NCBI GenBank assembly: GCA_003427395.1
Contig: BFEA01000029.1
Span: 3,818,083-3,845,425, forward strand
DNA length: 27,343 nt
Reading direction: 5' to 3'
From: Chara braunii
Taxonomy: Eukaryota; Streptophyta; Charophyceae; Charales; Characeae
Shown here in pieces: positions 1-9,120 of this stretch. Positions within the stretch are counted from its first letter, which is position 1, and each line of letters begins with the position of its first letter. The notes below the pieces were generated by a model, which worked only from the letters and a program-made list of their open reading frames with translations, ran no database searches and was not told the DNA's origin. The translations under genes and the position numbers were made by a program.

Positions 1-130
1 CCTCGTACTTCAGTACAAACTCACGAGTGAATCAGGTTCTTGAATTGTGCATGCTTGATATTCTCGGTAACTTCAAGTTGTTGTTGGTCTTCCTCGTACT
101 TCAGTATAAACTCACGAGTGAATCAGGTTC
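1..130. repeat. 39-bp direct repeat, period 91 bp
   Basis: Bases 1-39 and 92-130 are the same 39-bp sequence with one visible difference (acaaac versus ataaac). The period of 91 bp is not a multiple of three, so the duplication itself would shift the integrase C-terminal frame. It lies downstream of the integrase core on the minus strand, where Ty3/gypsy elements have a GPY/chromodomain tail or reach the LTR. Sequence left of base 1 could show further copies. Confidence 0.85.
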
Positions 131-1000
131 CGGTTTAGTCCATCTATAGACCTCCATGGCTTCTACTTCTTGTGCAATTCATTTGGTGTTCTATTAATCG
201 ACAAATGCATAGAGTTATGCACAGGCTACCTGAGGGAGGTGCTCGTTCCAATCTACTTGATCTGGTCTAATGTACATACCCAGGGTTTGTTGCAACAACT
301 TATTCATCTTCTCTGTTTATCTCTTAGTTTGGGGTGCCTACCTGATGACATCGTCAATTGTGACCTGTACACTTTCATAAGTTGTTGTCAGTGTTGCCTC
401 GTAAACCTAACATTTCTATCACTAACTATTGTCAAGGGATGACGATTGTCCTTGACCCAATGCGCAAAGAACTTATAGATTACTAAATTTGTTTTAGCTT
501 TTGCTGGCTAAGGAACAAATTTTGCATACTTGTTGAACCAGTCCACTATGACCATAGCTCGTATATTCTCATTTCTGCTCTTGACCTTAGTGCCCATAAA
601 GTCCACAGATACTAGGTCTCCACGACTCTCCAGGTCCTAAGGGAATATGTGGAGGTCTCAATAGTCCTATTGGGGCTTGAGTTGTATTTTTGTTCCTTTC
701 ACATACTCTACACTAATGTACATAAGTGATACATTTGCTTCATTCCAGGTCATACATAAGAGCGTGGTAAGCTACCATAAGGCCACACATAAGAGCACAG
801 TAAGGCTGAGTAAGCTAGCATAAGTCTTCCTCCTACCAAAATATCACGTTGAATCATGAACTTTTTCCAGTCTCTTCACTAGAGAGGATACATAGCCTAT
901 CTTCACCATTGGATGTCAGAACCAACAATCCGTCAGCTATCGTGTACTTCGACCATTTATGAGGTTTCTCCTTTGCCTTATATATAAGTTATATAACCTC
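130..1000 (-). pseudogene. Gypsy integrase remnant
   Basis: Integrase inserts the retrotransposon cDNA into chromosomal DNA. From high to low coordinates the pieces are: a pre-integrase region containing ADGLLVL and RLCIL (about 880-945); the first catalytic Asp in VSVDFMG (about 590-612); the conserved VDWFNKYAKFVP stretch (511-545); the second catalytic Asp in VSDRNVRFT (about 405-426); and MSSGRHP (about 331-350), which matches the usual MSSGxHPQTDGQTE motif. The reading frame shifts just after HP. The catalytic Glu region survives only in another frame, as TEKMNKLLQQTL (about 275-310). Several internal stops, including TAG in the FVP region, make it non-functional. The HHCC zinc finger is too degraded to trace. 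Confidence 0.88.
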
Positions 1001-1079
1001 TCTATAGATCGGATATGAGTCATAGGCATCTCGAATCTTCGGTTGCAAGTCCATTCCTATATCTGAGTGAGTAGAAAAT

Positions 1080-1560
1080 ACTAGTAATGATCATAAAGAA
1101 AGCTTTTCTTCAGACCAACGCACTGGCAACAATATTATGCTTTCCTTTTACTAGTTTCAACACAAAGTCAAACTGGTCGATGAACCTAACTCATCTCTGC
1201 AAATTAGTATACATTTGCGCTCATATCTTTAACCAGCACAGGGTCTCATGATCCGAATAAGCCTTAAAATATCTACCTAGTGGATGATGTCGCCATGTCT
1301 ACAGGGGTTCATAGAGGGCATACAACTCTCCCTCATACGTAGACTTGGCTACTTTCTCTAATGGCAAATTATTGGGTATTTGTGGTCCTACTGTAGCACA
1401 ACTCCTATCCCATAATGGCTAGCATATGTGGTCACCACAAAAGGCAAGGATGAATCTGCAAGCTTCAATACCATATACTCAATCAACACCTTGTTCAACT
1501 TCTTAAAGGAAGTGTTGTCCTTGTTCCACAACCAAATAGCTTCCTTCCTTAACAATCTAT
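1080..1560 (-). pseudogene. Gypsy RNase H remnant
   Basis: RNase H degrades the RNA strand during cDNA synthesis. On the minus strand, STYEGELYALYEPL (about 1315-1345) matches the usual STYEKELxAIVxAL block. It is followed by TWRHHPLGRYFKAYSDHETL (about 1240-1305), matching the WRHYLLGRxFxxxTDHxSL block that carries a catalytic Asp. RFIDQFDFVLKLVKGK (about 1140-1190) matches the end of the domain. Stops interrupt the frame between these blocks. Upstream (1380-1480) the Asp-containing start of the domain is recognisable only as ASHYGIGVVLQ. Confidence 0.85.
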
Positions 1561-1858
1561 AAAATGGTGCAGCTATAGTAGAGACGTTCTTGTTAAACTT
1601 CCTAGGAATGAGCCAATTCTGTGATATTCTTTGAAGTCAGCCAGTCTATAATTTCTACAATCTTACTACCATCAGGTTGTACACCATCTCCATTTATGAT
1701 ATGGTCGAGATACAATACACGTTGCTTAGCCCTCTCACCCTTCTTGAGGTTGACCTTAAACGTATTCTCTCTAAGGTTTGTCAAAACTTTGTGTAGATGG
1801 TCTTCATGTTCTTACAGAGTCTTCCTAAAAACCTAAGATGTCGTCTAAATATACAACT
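1560..1858 (-). pseudogene. Gypsy reverse transcriptase, C-terminal half with YLDD
   Basis: The minus strand starts with VVYLDDIL at about 1857-1835, the RT catalytic motif C in its gypsy form. It continues through ENTFKVNLKKGERAKQRV, then YLDHIINGDGVQPDGSKI and IIDWLTSKNITEL (open frame about 1602-1784), matching the usual YLGHxIS..GI..DP.KI..I..WP.P region. A stop and a frame change fall between YLDD and this block. The sequence upstream of YLDD stops abruptly at about 1858 because the domain continues at 9672. The aspartates of the catalytic motif are preserved, but the reading frame is not. Confidence 0.92.
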
Positions 1859-2196
1859 TGTGTTGCTGATTGAACGCAACGAGTGCGGTAGCGTTCAAAC
1901 AACAGAGTTCAATTCCTGCGCGCACACTTTCAGTCGCGTTCAAACACACCACGTAGAAGCGCGTGGCAAAAAATTGAATGCGCGCCCACGCTAAGGGTTA
2001 TGCACGGGTAAGCGGAGTTCAATACTTTCAAGAGGGACGGGGATGGTGGGTGTGTGNGGGGGGGGGGGTTGGNGGGNTAGATTNCCTAAACCAAATAGGG
2101 GGTCAAAAAAATCCGGNGCCCCNCCCCCCCCCCCCCATTTTGTCGTTTTGTTTTCTTTGAGGGGGGGGTGGGGGGTGCGTCGTTCGTTGTATTTGG
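1859..2196. other. Left end of insertion: GTTCAA palindrome motifs, poly-G and N bases
   Basis: No gene is visible. The motif gcgttcaaac occurs at 1891-1900 and 1936-1945. gttgc...gcaac forms a short hairpin at 1862-1880, and related ttgaa/gttcaa words occur at 1908, 1974 and 2017. Between about 2050 and 2180 there are long G and C runs with several N bases, so open frames reported there are assembly-dependent and should be ignored. These motifs resemble those at the right end (9624-9660), which suggests they belong to one inserted element. Confidence 0.6.
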
Positions 2197-2304
2197 AATC
2201 AATCAATCAACATAATAAACCTAAGTTGATTGATTGATTGATTGATTGGTTTTGATGAACTGGTTGGTTGGTTCATTGATTGATTGATTGATTGATTGAT
2301 TGGG
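2197..2304. repeat. 15-bp perfect inverted repeat merging into (GATT)n microsatellite
   Basis: aatcaatcaatcaac at 2197-2211 is the exact reverse complement of gttgattgattgatt at 2225-2239, with a 13-base spacer. The right arm opens an interrupted tetranucleotide run of GATT (2226-2248 and about 2275-2303) with GGTT variants between. It could be the degraded tail of a retroposon, since some LINEs and SINEs end in short tandem repeats, or an independent microsatellite. Confidence 0.85.
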
Positions 2305-2326
2305 AGGGGGTCAACTTCCTCCCGTG

Positions 2327-2354
<28 letters not shown>
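2327..2354. repeat. (CA)n microsatellite
   Basis: An uninterrupted run of 14 CA units. It is followed by purine-rich DNA (about 2425-2520, GA/GGA-rich) that separates it from the last recognisable LINE ORF2 codons near 2545. Confidence 0.95.
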
Positions 2355-2358
<4 letters not shown>

Positions 2359-2544
2359 CTGGCACAATCATGCTTTTTTTATGGAGTTTTGTATAGCGAA
2401 TACAACAACATAAACATACACATACACGTGAGAGAGAAAGAGATAGTGGAAGCGGGAGCACGGGGAGGAGCGGCGAGGCAACGAGAGCAGGAGCGGGGGA
2501 GGCAGTGGGAGTGAGTGTGGGAGGCAGTGTGTGGTGCTGTATTC

Positions 2545-3380
2545 CATATGTCCTTTATCCTGATTATGCCTTTTTTGACCCAGCTGCTCCACGGGGTGTC
2601 TGAGCTGCGATACACTCTGCTGTGCCGGTCCGTTATCCTGCTGTTTCCAAAAAGGGGATGACGCATCACCTCCTCTCATCTAGTTGGCGGGGGTTGGTCA
2701 GGTAATGGGAGTTGGCGCCAGGCCCTCAGGACCCGGGTCCAGAAGTCGTCTCTGACCAGGTCCGAGCGAGTTGTATCTCAGGGTGAGTCTCGCTCTACAC
2801 GGGGGCACTATGGCACAGTCCAAAAGCGGTCTTACAACCAGGTCAATGGGCTAACTCCTTGTTGTGTTCGTGGGGCAAGTCTGGCTATCTGTTCCAGAGC
2901 CAGGGTAGACCAGGGGAGGTGCTGAGTGAAAAGCAATCTCCTAACCCATTGGACAATTAATGTTGTGATCTGGGTATCCGGGTCCAAGATCCCTAGGTCC
3001 CCTTTGTCATTGGGTTGGATCACCGATAGTCAGGCTACCTTGCTGATGACGTTCGGGCCTCTCCACAACAGGGCCGTTAATTGTCTTTTTAACGATCGGA
3101 TGGCCTCCCTGCTGAGAGTCCAAATTGCAAATTTATACCACAAGGCCTCCAACACTACACTTTGGATCGCGAGCACTCTACCGATGAGGAAAGTGTGTTG
3201 GTCCTTCCAGTTGGCCAATTTTTCTAAAACAAGCTTCAAGATCCCCTCATCGTTTGAGGCAGGCTTGCCCAATGCCGTCAATCTAATTCCTAGTACTCTG
3301 ACCGAGGCCATCTCCGGAACCCATTTGAGTCGTGGCAGCTCCGGGGGGCACACTCCTTGATAGTGGATCCACCACCCCAA
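2545..3380 (-). pseudogene. LINE-A ORF2 C-terminal region
   Basis: This is the thumb and C-terminal part of the LINE ORF2 polyprotein. Visible blocks are SVRVLGIRLTALG, LANWKDQHTFLIGRVLAIQS and WYKFAI (open frame 3380-3030), then GDLGILDPDTQ (open frame 3023-2832), which matches the GGLGIxDP motif common to plant LINE ORF2. Further down are VRDDFWTRVLRAW (about 2740-2700), HPLFGNSRITD and WVKKGIIRIKDIW (open frame 2669-2379). All of these are in the same frame, separated by stops. Past about 2545 the translation becomes low-complexity, so about the last 100 residues present in LINE-B are missing here. Confidence 0.85.
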
Positions 3381-3389
3381 GGTCTTGTT

Positions 3390-4260
3390 TCCCTAATTGA
3401 CGGTGATATCTGAGACTGTTGTGAAGCGGTCAAATAATCTCCTCATCTCTTCCATGCTTGTTGCTGTGGCATCTATCGTAAGCGTCAAGTCATCCGCAAA
3501 CATCGAGCAGACAGGGATCACCTCTTCCGAGATAGCCGAGATCTGCAGTCTCCTCAGATCTTTGTTAACACGGAGATTTGTTGTCAGCGCCTCCATTATG
3601 ATGATAAAGAGGGAGGGTGTCAGAGGGTCCTCTTGGCGAACCGACCGTTGCAACGGAAAGGCTGGCGCTATCCTGCCATTCACTTGGACACACATGGTGG
3701 CATTCTGATGTAGTATTTCGGTCCAGCGCCGGAAGACTGGTCCGATGTTCATTTTTTCCATACATTTGTCTAAAAATAGCCAGTCCATATAGTCATACGC
3801 TTTTTCAAAGTCAATGAATATGACAGTCACATTCTGCTTATCTTGCCTTGTTAATTTGAGAAGTTCATTAACGAGAAGAATATTGTCTTAGATTCTGCGT
3901 CCTTTGACAAAATCAGTCTGTGTTGGGTGAATATTGTCGTCCAGGACCGGAATCAGTCGGTTTGCCAAAGCTTTCGCTAGTATTTTGTAGACGATTGTGA
4001 GTAATGTTATCGGTCGGTAGTTCCTAATATCCATTTTGTCCCCCTTTTTATGCAACAAGGTGAAGATACCTTGCCCCACCAGCTCCCCCATCCGCCCCGT
4101 GTCCCACACATTGCGATATAAATCCATGAGATCCGGGGCCATCTGAGTCCAGAAGGTCTCCCAGAATTCCTTGGGAAATCCATAAATGCCCGGTGTTTTC
4201 TCCTCATCCATCTGCATCATTGCCGTCCTGATTTCCTCCTTGGACAGGGGACAGTCCAAG
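3390..4260 (-). pseudogene. LINE-A ORF2 reverse transcriptase domain
   Basis: RT copies the element's RNA into DNA at the nicked target. In one frame the domain shows: EEKTPGIYGFPKEFW (start of the fingers); LLHKKGDKMDIRNYRPITLL; LAKALANRLIPVLDDNIHP; VIFIDFEKAYDYMDW (motif A with its catalytic Asp); SVRQEDPLTPSLF (motif B, usually VRQGDPLSPLLF, with Gly changed to Glu); and FADD at 3489-3500 (motif C, with both catalytic aspartates). A TAA at 3888-3890 interrupts GRRI-DNILL where a CAA codon would fit. Except for that stop and the Gly-to-Glu change, this is the best-preserved domain in the window. Confidence 0.95.
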
Positions 4261-4312
4261 TCTGTTTTTTGCTGGTCCGGCAGGGTCTTTTCCAGTGGTT
4301 AAAAAAAATCCT

Positions 4313-4801
4313 TTATTTCCTTCTCCCTGACGTTTCTCTCCCTCTGGGCACATCTTGAGATGAACAGATCCTTGAAGAAGAGGACCTGACTATCTGCATG
4401 CAGTGGGGGGAGGAGGTGACAATATCATGATGACCAATTTGTGGATCATATAACACTTCTATGATTGTTCTGTGCGAGCGTGCTCGAGCCATACCGAAGA
4501 ATTTTTTGTCTATTGTTCCTTCCATTTGATGCTTTGTCAGTCTTCCTCTTATGCGTGCGCCTTCCCAACGTTGTGCGGCAAATGTCTGAAGTCGTTGTTG
4601 CAGTCTTTGTACCTCTGAAAGATAAAATGGTTGTGTGTGTGTTGTAGCATTGTGTGAACTATTTGGTTGGTCCTTGTGTTCCAGTCGCTGCAGTTGTTGA
4701 TGAATTTTCATCTCTTGTTGATGTTTTCTGGCTGCTAAGGACTTAAGAGTATTCCTCACATTTTTTGCCCAGACAGAAAAACCCGTTATTAAACTAGTCA
4801 A
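4313..4801 (-). pseudogene. LINE-A ORF2 linker between endonuclease and RT
   Basis: This open stretch of 162 codons lies in a different frame from the flanking endonuclease and RT, so a frameshift occurs on each side. The content matches the Gln/Arg-rich helical linker of L1 ORF2: KSLAARKHQQEMKIHQQLQ, YLSEVQRLQQRLQTF, then KKFFGMARARSHRTIIEVL, which corresponds to the usual 'W...K.FF.....R.....I..L.D..G' block ahead of RT. No enzyme activity is expected from this part alone. Confidence 0.8.
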
Positions 4802-4859
4802 TTTCTTGTTGAATATACCGTCGTTGTGTGTGCCAGAATGCCCAGCAGTCGTTGATGTA

Positions 4860-5885
4860 ATTCTGAAAGGTTTTCTGTTGTAAGGAGGTATTGAGTTTGT
4901 AAAAGTCGGGTCCTTGGTCGGGTTTCTTTTGGAACGACAAAATGACCAAACACATTTTGTGATCGAGACCTGGATAAGGACTGGCAGGGAGGATCGTTGC
5001 TAAGAGCAGCGATCCTTCCATGTCTTCCGCGATCAAAATCAAGTCTATCCGGGATCTCGACTGACTCTCAGTACCAGTCTTCAGTAGGCATGAATAGAAC
5101 TTAGTATTCGGGTTTAGCTTCCGGAAGGAATCAAATAGTTTAAGTGACAGACATAACTCGTGGATTATTCACTCATCCTCTTCCACATATGTCGGGCAGA
5201 AGACGGTGCCCGCCATCTGTCTATCCAATGATCCGGGGATACGTTGCAATCTCCTGCAATAGTGACCGGAACCCCATCCGGGATTTGCATCTTGAGGTTC
5301 TAAAAAAAGACTCTTCTCTCACTTATAGTATTGGGGGCGTAGACACATACTATGCATTTCGAGTTCCAATGTGACCAGAACGGACACCCATCCACCCCCC
5401 TCCTGATCCACTACCCAGTGCACTGGGTCTTCTGCTCTCCTACATTGGCTCCATATGCGATCTTTCCTGTACACCGCTCTAACCGGATCCAACCTACTCC
5501 AGTTATTCATATACTCTTCGCATTGTGTAGCCTGTACTAGCCTATAATAGTATCTTACACATGGAACCATGGCAACTGATCCCAGTCCCAATTCACAGTT
5601 CCTACTTAGGGTCGGACTTGAGGAGGGCACATAAGCATTTATGAACGTCATATTCGATCCAGGTGTCACTGTGCCCGATCCTGGTTATTTGCAGGTTTAG
5701 TAGCTGGGCATGAGTAAGCCAACTCAGGTCTGCCTCCTTGGCGGGGTCAAAGCGAATATAAACATCCCGCTGTGTGATTTTGTTGGGTCCTGTTGTGATC
5801 ACAGCTATTGCCTGTGCCCCTGGTGATAGGATCTTTGTGATATGGGCTTCCAAGTGCATCTGCAAAATGTCGGCCGCTGCCGCAG
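4860..5885 (-). pseudogene. LINE-A ORF2 endonuclease (APE-like) domain
   Basis: The L1-type endonuclease nicks target DNA to prime reverse transcription. The following can be read across two frames: an N-terminal block ADILQMHLEAHITK (about 5885-5830) that lines up with LINE-B's PDAVCIQEAHL; MTFINAYVPSS (about 5655-5625) for the usual NVYAPN; TIAGDCN (about 5260-5235) for the GDFN motif; SRSRIDLILIAEDM (about 5060-5025); and DHKMCLVIL (about 4960-4935) for the SDHxxL motif, followed by FYKLNTSLLQ-like residues. A frameshift lies near 5640 and there are several stops. The N-terminal match is the weakest part of the call. Confidence 0.82.
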
Positions 5886-6232
5886 ATGTGCTATTTTGTG
5901 GCCTCGCCCAAAACGACGACCAACCCTATAACGTGACCCCCCTCTGCTTGCCACTCTCCACGGGAGACAATCCCACTTCCCATTTCTCATTCTTCTTCCG
6001 AACAGAGATGAGCAACATAGCCTCCTGCGACAAGGGGCCAACGTCACAACCCAGCTCAATCAAGTGTCGAAGCTTCCTTTTTTGCACCAGGTCCAATGGT
6101 GCGTTCTCATCCGGGTCCAGAGGGTCCAGACCGGGCAGCGGGACCGGTTGCTGCAGAACTGGAGGGTCTTGAGACTTGTGGGCTTGTTATGTGTCTGTCG
6201 TGTTTATCGATTCTATGGTGCCCTGTCCAACT
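5886..6232 (-). pseudogene. LINE-A segment between ORF1 and endonuclease (shared block B)
   Basis: No standard domain is recognisable. On the minus strand a conserved-looking block reads LVQKRKLRHLIELG, then VGPLSQEAMLLISVRKKNE (about 6095-5990). A block with the same character (KRLWELVRLR, then LVLMPPEVVIFPITREKDG) is found at the matching place in LINE-B (about 21800-21918). I infer a family-specific domain, either at the ORF1 C-terminus or the ORF2 N-terminus. Stops at about 6230 and 5939 interrupt it. Confidence 0.5.
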
Positions 6233-8445
6233 TCATTTTGTCGCTGCTGCGTGTGGCGGCTGGAAACGAGCAAACACAATGGTAGTCAGTCTGTGCCATG
6301 CTTCAGTCCACTTCACCCCCGATTGCAGTCCATTTTTCAGTACGTTTTTTAGCGAGGCGCTCGTGTCGAGCGTGGGGAAGAGTTCTAGGTATGTCTTGTC
6401 CCAGAAATCCTCAGTGAGAGGGCCGTGTTTAGCTTTCAAATTCCCCATCAGCCAGTCTGCGATGGTGACCAGTTTTTATTCCAATGGTAGGTGTGGTGGC
6501 GGTGCATCCTCCTCCTCGCCTTTCGAATCACACTCCGAGACCAAGACCTCCGGTGACATACTGGCATTGGTCGGGAGCGAGTCCATATCCATCGGTTTTG
6601 ACCCAAAGGCAGCTCGGAAAGGGTCTGTATCATTCTCTCCTATCTTACTTACTACCTCCCTTGATTGATCTTGCTCCTCCTCTCTTGGCAGCTCCACCTC
6701 CATATTTCCTTACTCCATCTGCCCCTCCGGTTGTTCCATTGTTTCCACTTGTCACAGTCGTGTAACCACAACGCCCATCTGTGTGCTGTTTTCCTCGGGT
6801 TCTGTTGTATCTGTTGCAAGGGGGGGTGCCCGGGAAGTACCCTGGTGTCATCTGTGTCCTTTTTCCCTTGATGTGCAAGTTAGCAACGGGGCCCGGGGTG
6901 CCTTTGGAACTATCCTTATCCTTCCGCCCCAGGTCAGGTTCCACCTGCTGTTTTCGAACCCATATATTTTTTCCTCTTTTCCTGCCCACCGTTTTCCAGC
7001 CTGAGTTGTCCCGGTCTCCCTGCGGGGGGCGTGCCTGAGTCTCGTGTACTCTGCCTCAACAGGGGCTGAGGGAGTCCATGTGTTTGGGGGGCACGTCCCC
7101 CAGTTCGGTTCCCCAGGTTTTTCCCATTTCCATCCAATTGGGGTACCGTCCTTTTTACAGTCCTCAATGTACACCCATCCTTCATGGCCTGGATCCACAG
7201 TCCTCCAATGGGTCACTTTAACCGGATCCCTCAACAGTCTCCCCGTTGTTCTTTTTTTTTTTTGGGATGGAGTGGGGGACAGACATACTCAGTACTCAAG
7301 TGGCCATATATCCTGCATTTGTGGCACCACGGCCTGAGCTTGTGTGTCGTACGAATCATGTACTCCTTTCCCCCTACCTGATACGGAATGACATCATCGA
7401 GGGAGAATGGGTGGCCATGGGGGAAATCCAGCGCGATCATCAAATAATCATCCCGCTTGGCGACGAAGGAGGGGAGGGGGTCTATGAACGCCACTATATC
7501 GTACAACAACCCGAAATCGTATACAAAAGCAGTCTGGATTTCTACCGGGATATGGCGAAACTCCACCCAGTAGAAATTCTGCACGAGTTATGCCCTCCTT
7601 TCCTCCGGCCCCAGTCTACGCTGTGGCGTCCACGGATGAATCCGGACCTCCGACCGCTCACAGCGAAGACGCTTCCACCCATCAATCACGATTTTGTCTG
7701 ATTCATGCAGACTCGGGACTGTGAAGAGAGTGTTGGAAACTGGTTGAATCAGGAAATGGTCGCGGGCCAAGTCAACCCTGTTTTTCAATATTTCCAGCCG
7801 ATGACCAATCCACTTGACTTTCTCATTGACCGATTTGTAAGCAACGTCATCATGAAACACCTAGTTACTGGCATGTTTCATGTAGGCCTCGTCTCGGCAG
7901 GCCATGCCACTTTTAGGATATGCTTTCATCATAACCTGCTTACCCCCATGTGTTACCACTCGAGTCTCTGAGGGAAGTAAAACTTTTCCCATGAAAAATG
8001 TCCGTGCTAGTGGGAACCTTTCCAGAGGGATCTCAAGGTTCCCCGTTCGCGGACTACCTTGGCCCCGTTGAATGGTCAGGGTCTGGTGCGGGGTTCTGAG
8101 TTTGTCTGCCCAGGTGCGTTGCGACTGGCCATCACTCAATCCCTGGGCTGGGGAGGGGCGGGGCCCTTCTCCATTCGATGGATTTTCCCCCTTCGACTCC
8201 ACTTTTCTCTCCTCCTTCGTCAGGACCCCTGTGTCATCCATTCGCTGTTCTTCCCTGCTCAAACCCGGCTCCGCCTGTGGGGGTGGTTGTGGGATGAATT
8301 TTTTTCGATCATTTTGCTGATAAGCCCAGCGTTTATGTCGGAGATGCTCATCTGCCAGTTGTCTCATTGCACCACTGTAGAATAGAATCGAGTCTAAGCA
8401 CTTATGTGCTCGTTGCAATCTATTTGCCTTCATGATCTCCCACAA
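6233..8445 (-). pseudogene. LINE-A ORF1: DUF4283-like plus CCHC knuckle protein
   Basis: ORF1 of plant L1-like elements is an RNA-binding protein. Frame one runs from the Met at 8445 to about 7231 with stops at 7861 and 7588. After a frameshift it continues in one frame to 6233 with a few stops, giving about 735 codons. N-terminal part: basic, Pro/Glu-rich, ending in RTWADKLR. Middle (about 7860-7610): a DUF4283-like region with KWIGHRLEILKNRV, ARDHFLIQPV and SEVRIHPWTP. Then WVEFRHIPVEI and the knuckle WCHKCRIYGHLSTEYVC (about 7281-7332), spaced CX2CX4HX6C. C-terminal part: acidic (EVELPREEEQ), followed by block A (KLVTIADWLMG, then VKWTEAWHRLTTIVFARF) at about 6475-6240. Most features recur in LINE-B. 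Met 8445 is the first Met in the open frame; the true start may lie upstream. Confidence 0.85.
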
Positions 8446-8559
8446 TACTTTGAACTTTTTAATCGGTTTTTGGAATTATATATTATTTTTTTTATTGCTT
8501 TTAATTTTGTCGTTTTTGTAGTTTTTCCGTTTATTACTTCTTATTTATCAATAGTTGTT

Positions 8560-9120
8560 AATTGTGTAGGCTGGTCGGGATGCATCGAAGGTTGTACCTC
8601 CACCTGTCATGTTGTAATATCCCTTCCCCCTTGTCCCACCTCACTTTCCTTCGCTGTCCACCTCCCCTCTCCTTTCCCGTAGCTTTGTACCATATCAACT
8701 GTTCTTGTTTCCTACTCCCCAGCTCCGCACTCAGCTCCACCTCTTACCTGGTTGTTCGTTATTATCCCGACCCACTCCCCCGTCGATTAACTTGGATGTT
8801 TACTTCCCTCTCCTTTCCTTGATGCAGTCTTCATTTTCAGCCTTCTAACCCTATATGGCTTCCATTGCCATATATCCAATCGCTCCACTCACCGTTCTCC
8901 CCGATACCCATCACTCTCCCCGAATCTCTTCCTGTTACCTTGTTCCACTACTAATTTTGACTTATCATAGTCCCCTTCTGCCTCAATTTCACATCACAAC
9001 CGCTCTTCCACTTCCCATGTCTCCAAGCCCTTACTTCCCTTATTCGTCTGTTGTGTTCCCCAAATGTTTTCTACTTACCTTGATTAATAGTCGTTCTTAC
9101 TATCTCGTATCTCCCTTCTA
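8560..9120 (-). other. LINE-A purine-rich 5' leader
   Basis: No coding domain is visible. On the minus (LINE sense) strand this segment is strongly enriched in G and A; the plus strand reads as CT-rich. It lies directly upstream of ORF1, like the purine-rich stretch at 15150-15660 upstream of LINE-B ORF1. It probably belongs to the 5' untranslated region of the element. Between it and ORF1 (8440-8560) is an AT-rich stretch. Confidence 0.55.

Larger units (their letters stand above)
1..1858 (-). mobile_element. Ty3/gypsy retrotransposon remnant, 3' half (RT C-terminus, RNase H, integrase)
   Basis: Read on the minus strand, this stretch gives in order the second half of a gypsy reverse transcriptase, an RNase H domain and an integrase core, the domain order that defines Ty3/gypsy pol. 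The first half of the same RT lies on the same strand at 9672-10180, so the element has been split by the block at 1859-9671. The frame changes repeatedly and contains many stops, so the copy is dead. The 3' LTR and polypurine tract would lie left of base 1 and are not in view. Assignment to Ty3/gypsy rather than Ty1/copia rests on integrase following RNase H. Confidence 0.9.
2545..9120 (-). mobile_element. LINE-A: L1-like non-LTR retrotransposon, degenerate
   Basis: On the minus strand the order is: purine-rich leader (about 9120-8560), ORF1 with DUF4283-like and CCHC domains (8445-6233), then ORF2 with apurinic-type endonuclease (about 5885-4860), RT (about 4260-3390) and C-terminal region (3380-2545). 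This is the layout of plant L1-like LINEs. Most of ORF2 lies in a single frame interrupted by scattered stops, so it is decayed but not rearranged. The 3' end is unclear: homology stops near 2545 in low-complexity DNA and no poly-A tail is visible. Confidence 0.88.

Noticed and set aside
1-130. CRISPR-like direct repeats
   Set aside because: Only two copies, 91 bp apart, inside gypsy integrase sequence; eukaryotic context.
1978-2237. Open frames across the poly-G/poly-C and N-containing stretch
   Set aside because: They consist of homopolymer translation with unknown bases; no coding signal.
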